Below are positions 1 to 5,948 of a DNA stretch of 8,876 nt, piece by piece. This DNA is from an uncultured Oscillospiraceae bacterium (GTDB taxonomy: Bacteria > Bacillota > Clostridia > Oscillospirales > Ruminococcaceae), in assembly GCA_900552845.1 (NCBI GenBank), contig USBC01000068.1:1-8876 (forward strand), written 5' to 3'. Each line of letters opens with the position of its first letter. The first letter of the stretch is position 1. The position numbers were made by a program, and so were the translations under genes. The notes below the pieces were generated by a model. The model was given only the letters and a program-made list of their open reading frames with translations, was not told the DNA's origin and searched no databases.

Positions 1-44
1 TGCTGAACCGCGCTTATTTCATTGCGTATAATTTCGAGCGACAT
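1..44 (-). CDS. Macro-domain (ADP-ribose-binding) protein, N-terminal fragment
   Basis: Only the first 14 codons are present; the gene runs off the left edge. Reading leftward from an ATG at 44-42 gives MSLEIIRNEISAVQ. Many Firmicutes macro-domain proteins (O-acetyl-ADP-ribose deacetylase-like) begin with a very similar strand, of the form M-x-L-x-I-V-R-N-D-I-T, followed by the ADP-ribose-binding DAIVN motif, which would lie outside the window. A purine-rich AAGGGTG sits immediately upstream of the ATG, unusually close for a Shine-Dalgarno site. No other start in this frame is available. The family call rests on 14 residues and is an inference; a chance open frame cannot be excluded. Confidence 0.5.
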   Translation of the reverse strand, partial: MSLEIIRNEISAVQ

Positions 45-319
45 CACCCTTCATTCATGATGCCGCTCCGCGCTTCGGCCATACCATTCTGCCACAAATG
101 AGCTGACCATCGTTGTAATAGCGAGGACTTAAAAGTCCTCGCTATTAGCATACATCGTCATACGGCTTGTCCCCTGATGAAAAACGGCGGATCAAAGGGG
201 GATTACTAAATGGCACCTTGAAAGCGGGAAAATTTTCCTCTACAGGGGCGCAGGCATATATTCGCGCGCCCACATGGTGTGCGAAAGCTGAACAATCTGT
301 GAAAAACACCCCCGTTTCC
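45..319. other. Intergenic region without a recognisable gene
   Basis: I see no credible coding sequence between the leftward fragment and the DUF4358-like gene. The stretch holds the perfect inverted repeat at 116-147 (listed separately), the 12-base palindrome GGAAAATTTTCC at 227-238, and a GGGCGC/GCGCCC inverted repeat (246-251 with 266-271, 14-base loop). The last two lie upstream of the promoter at 320-349 and could be operators, but nothing in the sequence names a regulator. Short frames here, such as the 10-codon one starting near 177, lack support. Confidence 0.5.
116..147. repeat. Perfect 15-bp inverted repeat
   Basis: Arms 116-130 and 133-147 are exact reverse complements (TAATAGCGAGGACTT and its complement) separated by two A bases. 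There is no T-tract on either strand, so it is not an ordinary intrinsic terminator. It sits about 70 bases upstream of the leftward gene start and about 170 bases upstream of the rightward promoter. It could be an operator, an RNA hairpin or a short repeat end. Confidence 0.7.
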
Positions 320-349
320 TTGACATTGCCCCCCGCAAACCGCTATACT
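320..349 (+). promoter_or_regulatory. Sigma-A promoter for the DUF4358-like gene
   Basis: The -35 box TTGACA (320-325) is a perfect match and the -10 box TATACT (344-349) matches five of six positions, with an 18-base spacer. Transcription would start near 356, giving a leader of about 30 bases that contains the AGGAGGG ribosome-binding site at 371-377. Confidence 0.8.
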
Positions 350-384
350 TTGGAAAGACCAAAATCGGAAAGGAGGGTGCGCCT

Positions 385-891
385 GTGCGGAAACTCATTA
401 TCGTTGTGGCTTCGCTGCTGGTCGTGGTGCTGTTTATTTTGCAGGGCTTTCAGCAGACGCACCCGCTGCCGGAGCCGGAAAACACCCGTCTGACCGCCAC
501 CGGCGAGGGGATCGAGGACGCACTGGACGCCATCTATTTTGATGTGCCCATTATGGGGGTGCAGAATGCTACTGCGGAGCGCCTTGCGGCTGATTTCGGG
601 GTGGATACCTCCTGCCTTTCTGCAGTGTATGGTCGCTATACCGATGGCCGCTTCGGGATTGCCGATGTGATCATCGTTGTGCCGAAGCCCGGCGAGGAGG
701 GTGCCGCCCGCGATCTGCTGGTAACGGTGCGCACCAGCCGCGCCGCCCATTTTGCCAATTATGATATTTACGGCGCCGGCGAACTGGCGGAAAACGGTGT
801 GATTTATACACTGGACGATTATACCGTGCTGCTGATGATCAACAACACAGAGCATGTGCGGGAGCTTTTGGAGCAGTATATCTCCGGCTGA
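385..891 (+). CDS. Membrane-anchored DUF4358-like protein
   Basis: The 168-residue protein starts at GTG 385, which has AGGAGGG seven bases upstream and a strong promoter 36 bases before it. Residues 4-20 form one hydrophobic segment without a lipobox, so it is probably an N-terminally anchored extracytoplasmic protein. The remainder (about 30-168) is soluble. The pattern IIVVPKPGEEG (96-106), a Phe-x-x-Tyr segment near 123-126 and a closing VLLMI strand (148-152) resemble the DUF4358 family. DUF4358 proteins are small anchored proteins of Clostridia with no known function. The family call is from remembered pattern similarity, not a search. The gene is monocistronic: its own promoter is upstream and an intrinsic terminator follows at 920-949. 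It does not appear functionally linked to darA downstream. Confidence 0.75.
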   Translation: MRKLIIVVASLLVVVLFILQGFQQTHPLPEPENTRLTATGEGIEDALDAIYFDVPIMGVQNATAERLAADFGVDTSCLSAVYGRYTDGRFGIADVIIVVPKPGEEGAARDLLVTVRTSRAAHFANYDIYGAGELAENGVIYTLDDYTVLLMINNTEHVRELLEQYISG

Positions 892-919
892 CACCACATT
901 TGCCATATTGCGTCCTTTG

Positions 920-949
920 CCCCTGCTGCCGGCGGGGGTTTTGCTTTTT
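920..949 (+). terminator. Intrinsic terminator after the DUF4358-like gene
   Basis: A seven-base-pair GC-rich stem (920-926 with 932-938, one T-G pair) carries a five-base loop and is followed by TTTTGCTTTTT. It lies 28 bases after the stop codon. Confidence 0.8.
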
Positions 950-983
950 GGGGGGCTGTGCATGAGGACTGGTTAGCCGGTGG

Positions 984-1060
984 ACGCCGCGCTGGGGCGG
1001 CGGCCCAGCCGCCGCGGCGGGCAAAGCCCGCACAGCGCGAAGCGCTGCCCTGCGGGGCGT
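984..1060. repeat. Four-armed cloverleaf inverted-repeat element, copy 1 (imperfect)
   Basis: Outer stem 984-996 with 1048-1060 is 13 positions long with two mismatches (G989/G1055 and T993/T1051). Inside it are three adjacent hairpins, each with a three-base loop. Arm 1 is 997-1004 with 1008-1015 (8 bp, loop CCA). Arm 2 is 1017-1022 with 1026-1031 (6 bp, loop AAA, plus a G1016/A1032 mismatch at its base). Arm 3 is 1033-1038 with 1042-1047 (6 bp, loop GAA). The architecture matches the perfect element at 7314-7400, and both copies share TGCCCTGCGGG in the right side of the outer stem. It lies between the terminator of the preceding gene and the darA promoter, so it is probably outside both main transcripts. 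Confidence 0.8.
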
Positions 1061-1086
1061 TCTGCGTTCTTCACGCATACTTTCCT

Positions 1087-1115
1087 TTGCAATCGACAAC
1101 GTGGCATGCTATAAT
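1087..1115 (+). promoter_or_regulatory. Sigma-A promoter for darA-holB-ricT
   Basis: TTGCAA (1087-1092), a 17-base spacer and a perfect TATAAT (1110-1115) preceded by an extended -10 TGC. The predicted start near 1122 gives a leader of about 90 bases before darA. Confidence 0.85.
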
Positions 1116-1148
1116 ATCCTCGGTAATGTTTATATTGCAGCTTGAAAG

Positions 1149-1173
1149 GCGCATTTTTCTTGATGAAATGCGC
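1149..1173 (+). promoter_or_regulatory. Hairpin in the darA 5' leader
   Basis: GCGCATTT (1149-1156) pairs exactly with AAATGCGC (1166-1173) around a nine-base loop. It lies between the transcription start and the ribosome-binding site AAGGAGGT at 1198-1205. No T-tract follows, so it is not a simple attenuator; it may protect the mRNA or modulate translation. No known riboswitch is recognisable. Confidence 0.5.
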
Positions 1174-1211
1174 AAAGTGACCCCGATTTATTCCGGTAAG
1201 GAGGTATTCTG

Positions 1212-1538
1212 ATGCAAAAACTGATTATTGCCATCGTATCCAATGAAGACAGCACCGCGGCGTCCCGCGCTCTTACCAAGGGCGGATTTTCGGTCACGCG
1301 GCTTGCCACCACCGGCGGCTTTTTGCTCTCCGGCAATACCACCATGCTGGTGGGTACCGATGCTGACCGGGTAGACGAAGCGATCCACATCATCGGCGAA
1401 AACAGCTGCAAGCGCAATAAAATGGTCTCCGGCAACACGTCCTTTAATGCCGGAATGTACGCCAATGTGCCGGTACAGGTCACGGTAGGCGGCGCAACCA
1501 TCTTTGTTATTGATGTAGAGCGGTATGAAAAGCTCTGA
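1212..1538 (+). CDS. darA: Cyclic-di-AMP receptor DarA (PII-like)
   Basis: This 108-residue protein matches the DarA/PstA family (B. subtilis YaaQ, about 109 residues), a trimeric PII-like cytoplasmic protein that binds the second messenger c-di-AMP. Family signatures are RLATTGGFLLSGNTT (30-44), which lies in the nucleotide-binding region of the family, and the C-terminal strand VGGATIFVI (92-100). The start is supported by a near-consensus ribosome-binding site, AAGGAGGT, six bases before the ATG. It is the first gene of a probable operon: its last 14 bases overlap the start of holB in a different frame, suggesting translational coupling. The output of DarA is not well understood in any species. 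In B. subtilis the gene lies in the same neighbourhood, with holB and yaaT, which supports the assignment. Confidence 0.95.
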   Translation: MQKLIIAIVSNEDSTAASRALTKGGFSVTRLATTGGFLLSGNTTMLVGTDADRVDEAIHIIGENSCKRNKMVSGNTSFNAGMYANVPVQVTVGGATIFVIDVERYEKL

Positions 1539-2487
1539 GCCGCTGCGTGGCTTTACCGGCAGCCACCGGTACACCCTTTCGGTGATTCCGCCGCTGCCGC
1601 AGCCCGTTGCCGCGGCGCTTGCCGCCGGACGGCTGACCCATGCCCTGTGTCTGGAGGCAGCCAGCCCCGCCCTGCTGCGGGATACCGCCATTGCCACGGC
1701 AGGGGCGCTGCTGTGCCGCAGGGGAGGCGGCAGTATGTGCGGGGAGTGTCCCGCCTGCCGTAAGGTGCTGGTGGGGGAGCACCCCGACCTGCTGCTGTAC
1801 GACCCTGATGAGGACAAGGACATTTATAAAAAAGACAGCGTGCGCCTTTTGCGTGCGGAGCTGTACCGCACACCGGTGGAGGCGTCGCGCAAGGTAGCCG
1901 TGCTGCATTTGGCAGAGCGCATTTCTGCCGAGGGGCAGAACCTGCTGCTGAAGATCATAGAGGAACCGCCGGCGGATACCTTTTTTGTGCTGACCGCACA
2001 GAACCGCTACCGGCTGCTGCCGACGGTGCTTTCCCGCGTGACCTGCTGTGCCCTGCCGCCTGCCGGCGGCGAGGACTGCCTGCGCCGGATCCGGGCATTG
2101 GCACCGGGGCACACCGAGGAGGAGCTGAACCGTGCGATGATCCGCTGCGGGGGCAGCCCGGAGACAGGCGCCGCCCTGCTGCGGGACGCAGCGGTGCAGA
2201 AGCGTTATGCCGCCGCCGAGGAGATGCTGGCGGGACTGGCAATGGCAAACAGCTACCGGGTGATGGCGGCTGCCGCACCGCTGGAGCGTGACCGCCCTGC
2301 CTACACCGCCCTGCTGGAGACATTGGCGGAGCTGCTGGCGAACCCTGCTCTGCGGGAGATGTACAACCTGCCGGTACGCACCGCAGCCCGCTGCCGCGCA
2401 GAGCTGGCGCCGCTTTTGCAGATGTGTGAGCGCAACGCCCACCTGCCGCTGGTGACGGCGCTGCTGACGACGCGGTGCAGGAGATAA
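1525..2487 (+). CDS. holB: DNA polymerase III delta' subunit
   Basis: The 320-residue protein is the delta' subunit of the clamp loader, which opens and loads the beta sliding clamp on primed DNA. The AAA-type N-terminal region carries the zinc-binding cysteines of the family (C64, C72, C75, C78), followed by HPDLLLYDP (86-94), then KVAVLHLAERI (123-133) and NLLLKIIEEPPADTFF (139-154), the Walker B/sensor 1 part. The P-loop position (about 43-55) reads EAASPALLRDTAI and lacks G-x-x-G-x-G-K, so the subunit should not bind ATP by a normal P-loop; delta' of E. coli is likewise inactive. The SRC motif appears as SRV (170-172), keeping the arginine. The ATG at 1525 lies inside darA with only a weak ribosome-binding site, so coupling is likely; a GTG at 1582 is a less likely start. 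Confidence 0.92.
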   Translation: MKSSEPLRGFTGSHRYTLSVIPPLPQPVAAALAAGRLTHALCLEAASPALLRDTAIATAGALLCRRGGGSMCGECPACRKVLVGEHPDLLLYDPDEDKDIYKKDSVRLLRAELYRTPVEASRKVAVLHLAERISAEGQNLLLKIIEEPPADTFFVLTAQNRYRLLPTVLSRVTCCALPPAGGEDCLRRIRALAPGHTEEELNRAMIRCGGSPETGAALLRDAAVQKRYAAAEEMLAGLAMANSYRVMAAAAPLERDRPAYTALLETLAELLANPALREMYNLPVRTAARCRAELAPLLQMCERNAHLPLVTALLTTRCRR

Positions 2488-2527
2488 ACTGTCCATAGAG
2501 AGTGGCTGCCCGATTGAAGCGGGGGGT

Positions 2528-2603
2528 TGCGTCCGACGCACGGAGCGCGACCAAGGCGCTGCCTTTGGATTTCGCAAGCCTTTTATAAAAGGCTTGACCG
2601 AAA
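2528..2603. repeat. Hairpin cluster between holB and ricT
   Basis: Three inverted repeats lie in the 183-base gap inside the operon. TGCGT/ACGCA (2528-2540) has a three-base loop. CCAAGGC/GCCTTTGG (2551-2568) has a GCT loop and one bulge. The longest is a perfect 22-base palindrome at 2575-2596 (CAAGCC...GGCTTG around TTTTATAAAA), extended by TTTCG/CGAAA (2570-2574 with 2599-2603) around a two-base bulge. There is no T-tract, so it need not end transcription. The wording resembles interspersed repeats I associate with gut Clostridia; this is a memory-based impression. Confidence 0.6.
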
Positions 2604-2670
2604 ACTTTTGTGCTTGCGTTTCATTTGGAAAAAACACATGATATGTGAAAAATAAAGGAGTACCATTTTT

Positions 2671-3537
2671 ATGGCAGAGATCATCGGCGTCCGATTTAAG
2701 GAAGTCGGAAAAATTTATTATTTTGACCCCAACGGCGGCAACTTCCGCATCGGAGAGCCGGTGGTGGTGGAGACTGCCCGCGGCACCGAATGCGGCACCG
2801 TCGCCATTGCCAACCGGGAGATCGACTCCGAAAAGGTGGTAAAGCCGCTGAAAAAGGTGACCCGACCCGCCACGCAGGAGGACCTGCGCCGTGTAGAGGA
2901 AAACCGCAAGAAAGAGGAAAAGGCATTCCGTGTGGCACAGGAAAAGATAGCCCTGTGCAAGCTGGATATGAAGCTGGTGGAGGTGGAATACGCCTTTGAC
3001 GGCAGCAAGATCCTGTTCTACTTTACCGCCGACGGGCGGGTGGATTTCCGCGAGCTGGTAAAGGAGCTGGCAGGCGTGTTCCGCACCCGAATCGAGCTGC
3101 GGCAGATCGGCGTGCGTGATGAGGCAAAGATGCTGGGCGGACTGGGCATCTGCGGGCGCCCGTTCTGCTGCGCCAGCTTTTTGGGAGAGTTCCAGCCTGT
3201 TTCCATCAAGATGGCAAAGGAGCAGGGGCTTTCCCTCAATCCTACCAAGATCAGCGGAGCCTGCGGGCGGCTGATGTGCTGCCTGAAGTACGAGCAGGAC
3301 GCCTATGAGGATCTGCTGCGTTCCACCCCCAAGGCAGGTGCCATTGTGCAGACTGCCGAGGGCCGAGGCCGCGTGACCGAGGTAAACCTGCTGACCGGCG
3401 AATTGAAGATCCATCTGGACCGCGCTGAGGAGGGGGCAGCCGTTTCGTTCCACAAGTCGCAGGTCAAGGTGCTGCGCGACGGTCGCATTGCCGTGGAAAA
3501 AGCCGAGGCGGACGAGCTGAAAGGCTTGGAGGGCTGA
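2671..3537 (+). CDS. ricT: RicT (YaaT), PSP1-domain Fe-S protein of the Ric complex
   Basis: The 288-residue protein is a PSP1-domain member; B. subtilis RicT/YaaT is about 275 residues. In B. subtilis, RicT joins RicA and RicF in a complex that carries iron-sulfur clusters, promotes RNase Y-dependent mRNA maturation, and affects sporulation, competence and biofilm formation. Two cysteine groups are visible: GICGRPFCC (159-167; C161, C166, C167) and GACGRLMCC (196-204; C198, C203, C204). They fit cluster ligands. Other family stretches are GVRFKEVGKIYYFDP (6-20) and the charged segment 66-93. AAAGGAG lies ten bases before the ATG. It probably shares the darA-holB transcript, although the 183-base gap allows a weak local promoter (TTGCGT 2614-2619, CATGAT 2637-2642). 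RicA and RicF are not in the window. Confidence 0.94.
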   Translation: MAEIIGVRFKEVGKIYYFDPNGGNFRIGEPVVVETARGTECGTVAIANREIDSEKVVKPLKKVTRPATQEDLRRVEENRKKEEKAFRVAQEKIALCKLDMKLVEVEYAFDGSKILFYFTADGRVDFRELVKELAGVFRTRIELRQIGVRDEAKMLGGLGICGRPFCCASFLGEFQPVSIKMAKEQGLSLNPTKISGACGRLMCCLKYEQDAYEDLLRSTPKAGAIVQTAEGRGRVTEVNLLTGELKIHLDRAEEGAAVSFHKSQVKVLRDGRIAVEKAEADELKGLEG

Positions 3538-3551
3538 AATAGAAGATACCG

Positions 3552-3582
3552 AGTCCCTGCCGAAAGGCAGGGGCTTGCTTTT
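3552..3582 (+). terminator. Intrinsic terminator of the darA-holB-ricT operon
   Basis: A ten-base-pair stem (3552-3561 with 3566-3575, one T-G pair) is capped by a GAAA tetraloop and followed by TGCTTTTA. It starts 15 bases after the ricT stop. Confidence 0.88.
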
Positions 3583-3662
3583 AGAGGACGGGAAAGAAAC
3601 GGGATACGACAAGGGCAGGCACACGCTGTTTTGGGAAGCGATCGGGTCTTCTCAAAAGGTAT

Positions 3663-3691
3663 TGAAAAGTTCCGCTGAAGTGAAAAGTTCC
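3663..3691 (+). promoter_or_regulatory. Direct repeats upstream of the bipA promoter
   Basis: TGAAAAGTTCC occurs exactly at 3663-3673 and 3681-3691, 18 bases start to start, ending 12 bases before the -35 box of bipA. The spacing is near, but not equal to, two helical turns. It could be a tandem activator or repressor site; no regulator is identified. The rest of 3584-3700 shows no gene. Confidence 0.45.
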
Positions 3692-3703
3692 TGCGGCTTG
3701 CAC

Positions 3704-3732
3704 TTGCACAATGGGGATCGCTGGTGTATAAT
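3704..3732 (+). promoter_or_regulatory. Sigma-A promoter for bipA
   Basis: TTGCAC (3704-3709), a 17-base spacer and a perfect TATAAT (3727-3732). The predicted start near 3739 gives a leader of about 60 bases that includes the palindrome at 3755-3776 and ends at the TTG start at 3798. Confidence 0.85.
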
Positions 3733-3754
3733 ATTACGGTTAAATTTATTGGTA

Positions 3755-3776
3755 GGGGCGGCACGTGCCGCTGCCC
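3755..3776. repeat. GC-rich palindrome in the bipA leader
   Basis: GCGGCACGTGCCGC (3758-3771) is a perfect palindrome. It extends by GGG/CCC (3755-3757 with 3774-3776) across a two-base bulge. It sits between the transcription start and the ribosome-binding region at 3781-3788, so it can fold in the mRNA. The wording, TAGGGGCGG followed by CCGCCC-type sequence, recalls interspersed palindromes of gut Clostridia; that link is an impression only. Confidence 0.55.
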
Positions 3777-3797
3777 GCCCGGAAAGGACGACCAAAC

Positions 3798-5642
3798 TTG
3801 GTTAGAGAAGATTTAAGAAACATTGCTATCATCGCCCACGTTGACCATGGCAAGACCACTCTGGTCAATGAAATGCTCAAGCAGGGCGGCACCTTCCGCG
3901 ATAATCAAGTGGTGCAGGATCGTGTGATGGATTCCGGCGACCTGGAGCGGGAGCGCGGCATCACCATTCTGGCAAAGAACACCTCCACCACCTATAAAGG
4001 CGTGAAGATCAACATTGTAGATACCCCCGGACACGCCGACTTCGGCGGCGAGGTGGAGCGCGTACTGAAAATGGTGGACGGCGTACTGCTGCTGGTAGAT
4101 GCGGCGGAGGGTCCCATGCCCCAGACCCGCTTTGTGCTGGAAAAGGCGCTGGCGCAGGATCTGACCGTCATTATCGTTATCAATAAGGTAGACCGCCCCG
4201 ATGCCCGTCTGGACGAGGTGGTGGACGAGGTACTGGAGCTGATGCTGGATCTCGGCGCCTCCGATGAGCAGCTGGACGCCCCTGTGGTATTCTGCTCTGC
4301 GCGGCAGGGCGCAGCCTCCTTTAGCCCCCATCAGTTCGGCAGCGACCTAAAGCCGCTGTTCGATACTATTTTGGAGCACATTGCGCCGCCCGAGGGCGAC
4401 GAGACCGCACCCTTGGGTATGCTGGTTTCCAGCGTGGATTATTCCTCCTTTGTGGGACGCATCGGCGTAGGCAAGATCACCTCCGGTACCATTCGGCAGA
4501 ATATGCAGGTGACGGTGTGCGATTACCATAACCCCGACCTAAAGACCAATGGCAAGATCACCGCGCTGTACCAGTACGACGGGCTGAAAAAAAGCCCTGT
4601 GGACAGCGCCATGGTGGGCGATATCGTGGCGTTCTCCGGGATTGAGAGCATCACCATCGGCAATACCATCTGCGATCCGGCTGCCATTGTGCCCATTCCC
4701 TTTGTGAAGATCAGCGAGCCGACCATCGAGATGACCTTCTCGGTGAACGATTCGCCCTTTGCCGGCAAGGAAGGCAAATTTGTGACCTCCCGCCAGATCC
4801 GCGACCGCCTGTACCGTGAGCTGCTGAAGGACGTTTCGCTGCATGTCAAGGATACCGAATCCACCGACAGCTTCCGCGTGCTGGGACGCGGTGAGATGCA
4901 CCTTTCCATTCTCATCGAGACGATGCGCCGCGAAGGGTACGAATTCCAGGTGGGCGCGCCGAAGGTGCTGTACCAGGAGATCGGCGGCAAGAAATGCGAG
5001 CCGATCGAGGAGCTGACCATTGATGTGCCTGCCGACAGCGTAGGCACTGTCATGGAAAAGATGGGTCCCCGCAAGGGCGAGCTGCAGGAGATGCACCCGC
5101 AGGGCGACCGCATGCGTTTGACCTTCCTGATTCCCGCGCGCGGGCTGTTCGGCTACCGCAGCGAGTTTTTGACCGATACCAAGGGCGAGGGCATCATGTC
5201 CTCGGTGTTCCACGGCTATGATAGCTACAAGGGCGAAATTCCCGGACGCCATTCCGGCAGCCTGATCGCCTTTGAGACCGGCACCGCCGTTGCCTACGGC
5301 ATCTTTAATGTGCAGGATCGCGGCACCATGTTCATCACCCCCGGCACTGAGGTGTATGCCGGCATGGTGGTGGGGCAGAACCCCAAGGGCGAGGATATTT
5401 CCGTCAATGTGTGCAAGACCAAGCACCTGACCAACACCCGCGCCTCCGGCAGCGATGATGCCCTGCGCCTGGTACCGCCCCGTATCCTGAGCTTGGAGGA
5501 GGCGCTGGAATTCCTGGCGGAGGACGAGCTGCTGGAGGTCACCCCCAAGAGTATCCGGATCCGCAAGCGCCAGCTGGACCACAACCTGCGCATGCGCGAG
5601 TGGGCAAAGAAGAAAGCCGCGGCAGAGGCCGCCGCAAAATAA
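3798..5642 (+). CDS. bipA: Ribosome-binding GTPase BipA/TypA
   Basis: BipA is a translational GTPase of the EF-G/LepA superfamily that binds the 70S ribosome and supports ribosome assembly and stress or low-temperature growth. From TTG 3798 the product is 614 residues, close to the family size of about 607-612. GTPase motifs in order: AHVDHGKT (13-20, P-loop), DTPGH (75-79), NKVD (129-132) and SAR (167-169). The EF-G-like domains III and V and the BipA-specific C-terminal domain follow, ending in a basic RIRKRQLDHNLRMREW-type tail. The start is chosen because VREDLRNIAIIAHVDHGKT matches the usual BipA N-terminus and GGAAAGGA lies nine bases upstream. A GTG at 3765 is in frame but would add 11 atypical residues encoded partly by the leader palindrome. 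The gene has its own promoter and is followed after 39 bases by the PC4-like gene. Confidence 0.95.
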   Translation: MVREDLRNIAIIAHVDHGKTTLVNEMLKQGGTFRDNQVVQDRVMDSGDLERERGITILAKNTSTTYKGVKINIVDTPGHADFGGEVERVLKMVDGVLLLVDAAEGPMPQTRFVLEKALAQDLTVIIVINKVDRPDARLDEVVDEVLELMLDLGASDEQLDAPVVFCSARQGAASFSPHQFGSDLKPLFDTILEHIAPPEGDETAPLGMLVSSVDYSSFVGRIGVGKITSGTIRQNMQVTVCDYHNPDLKTNGKITALYQYDGLKKSPVDSAMVGDIVAFSGIESITIGNTICDPAAIVPIPFVKISEPTIEMTFSVNDSPFAGKEGKFVTSRQIRDRLYRELLKDVSLHVKDTESTDSFRVLGRGEMHLSILIETMRREGYEFQVGAPKVLYQEIGGKKCEPIEELTIDVPADSVGTVMEKMGPRKGELQEMHPQGDRMRLTFLIPARGLFGYRSEFLTDTKGEGIMSSVFHGYDSYKGEIPGRHSGSLIAFETGTAVAYGIFNVQDRGTMFITPGTEVYAGMVVGQNPKGEDISVNVCKTKHLTNTRASGSDDALRLVPPRILSLEEALEFLAEDELLEVTPKSIRIRKRQLDHNLRMREWAKKKAAAEAAAK

Positions 5643-5681
5643 CCGGTAAGCAACCGGAAAAGAGAAAGGCGGAAAAAAGCC

Positions 5682-5924
5682 ATGGCAGAACTGAAATATG
5701 AGATCGTGCAGCACCTGGCGGTAATCGCCGAGGGCAGCAAGGGCTGGTGTAAGGAGTTGAATCTGGTCAGCTGGAACGACCGCGACCCCAAGTTTGACCT
5801 GCGGGAGTGGAGCCCCGACCACACCAAGATGGGCAAGGGCATCACCCTGACCTATGAGGAGATGCAGGCACTCTGCGACGCATTCACCGAGTTTGGTGAA
5901 AATGAGGAGCTGCCGGAGGAATAA
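5682..5924 (+). CDS. PC4/YdbC-like single-stranded DNA-binding protein
   Basis: The 80-residue protein matches the bacterial YdbC family, related to the eukaryotic transcriptional coactivator PC4 (p15), which binds single-stranded DNA as a dimer. The diagnostic block runs from about 19 to 57 and includes SKGW, KELNLVSWN, KFDLREWSPDH and MGKGITLT. The length is typical of the family. A moderate ribosome-binding site (AAAGGCGGA, 5665-5673) precedes the ATG. It lies 39 bases after bipA with no terminator between, so the two are probably co-transcribed, and a strong terminator follows. The bacterial role is uncertain; DNA binding is inferred from the family. The acidic C-terminus (71-80) is the main non-domain part. 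Confidence 0.9.
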   Translation: MAELKYEIVQHLAVIAEGSKGWCKELNLVSWNDRDPKFDLREWSPDHTKMGKGITLTYEEMQALCDAFTEFGENEELPEE

Positions 5925-5948
5925 ATTCCGGAACAAAGCATAAACATG

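Noticed and set aside
27..32. TATAAT as a rightward promoter -10
   Set aside because: No good -35 box lies at the right distance, and it falls in the putative leftward coding start.
343..963. A 206-codon minus-strand frame opposite the DUF4358-like gene
   Set aside because: The plus-strand gene has a strong promoter, ribosome-binding site and terminator; the minus frame crosses that terminator and has none of these.
1507..3624. A 705-codon open frame on the minus strand
   Set aside because: It is antisense to holB and ricT, both with clear family motifs and ribosome-binding sites; its translation is rich in His, Gln and Arg and resembles no known protein. High GC explains the lack of stops.
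3663..3691. CRISPR-like repeats
   Set aside because: Only two 11-base copies with a seven-base gap; no array, no spacers and no cas genes.
4539..5936. A 465-codon open frame on the minus strand
   Set aside because: It is the antisense shadow of bipA and the PC4-like gene, with no ribosome-binding site or recognisable domain.
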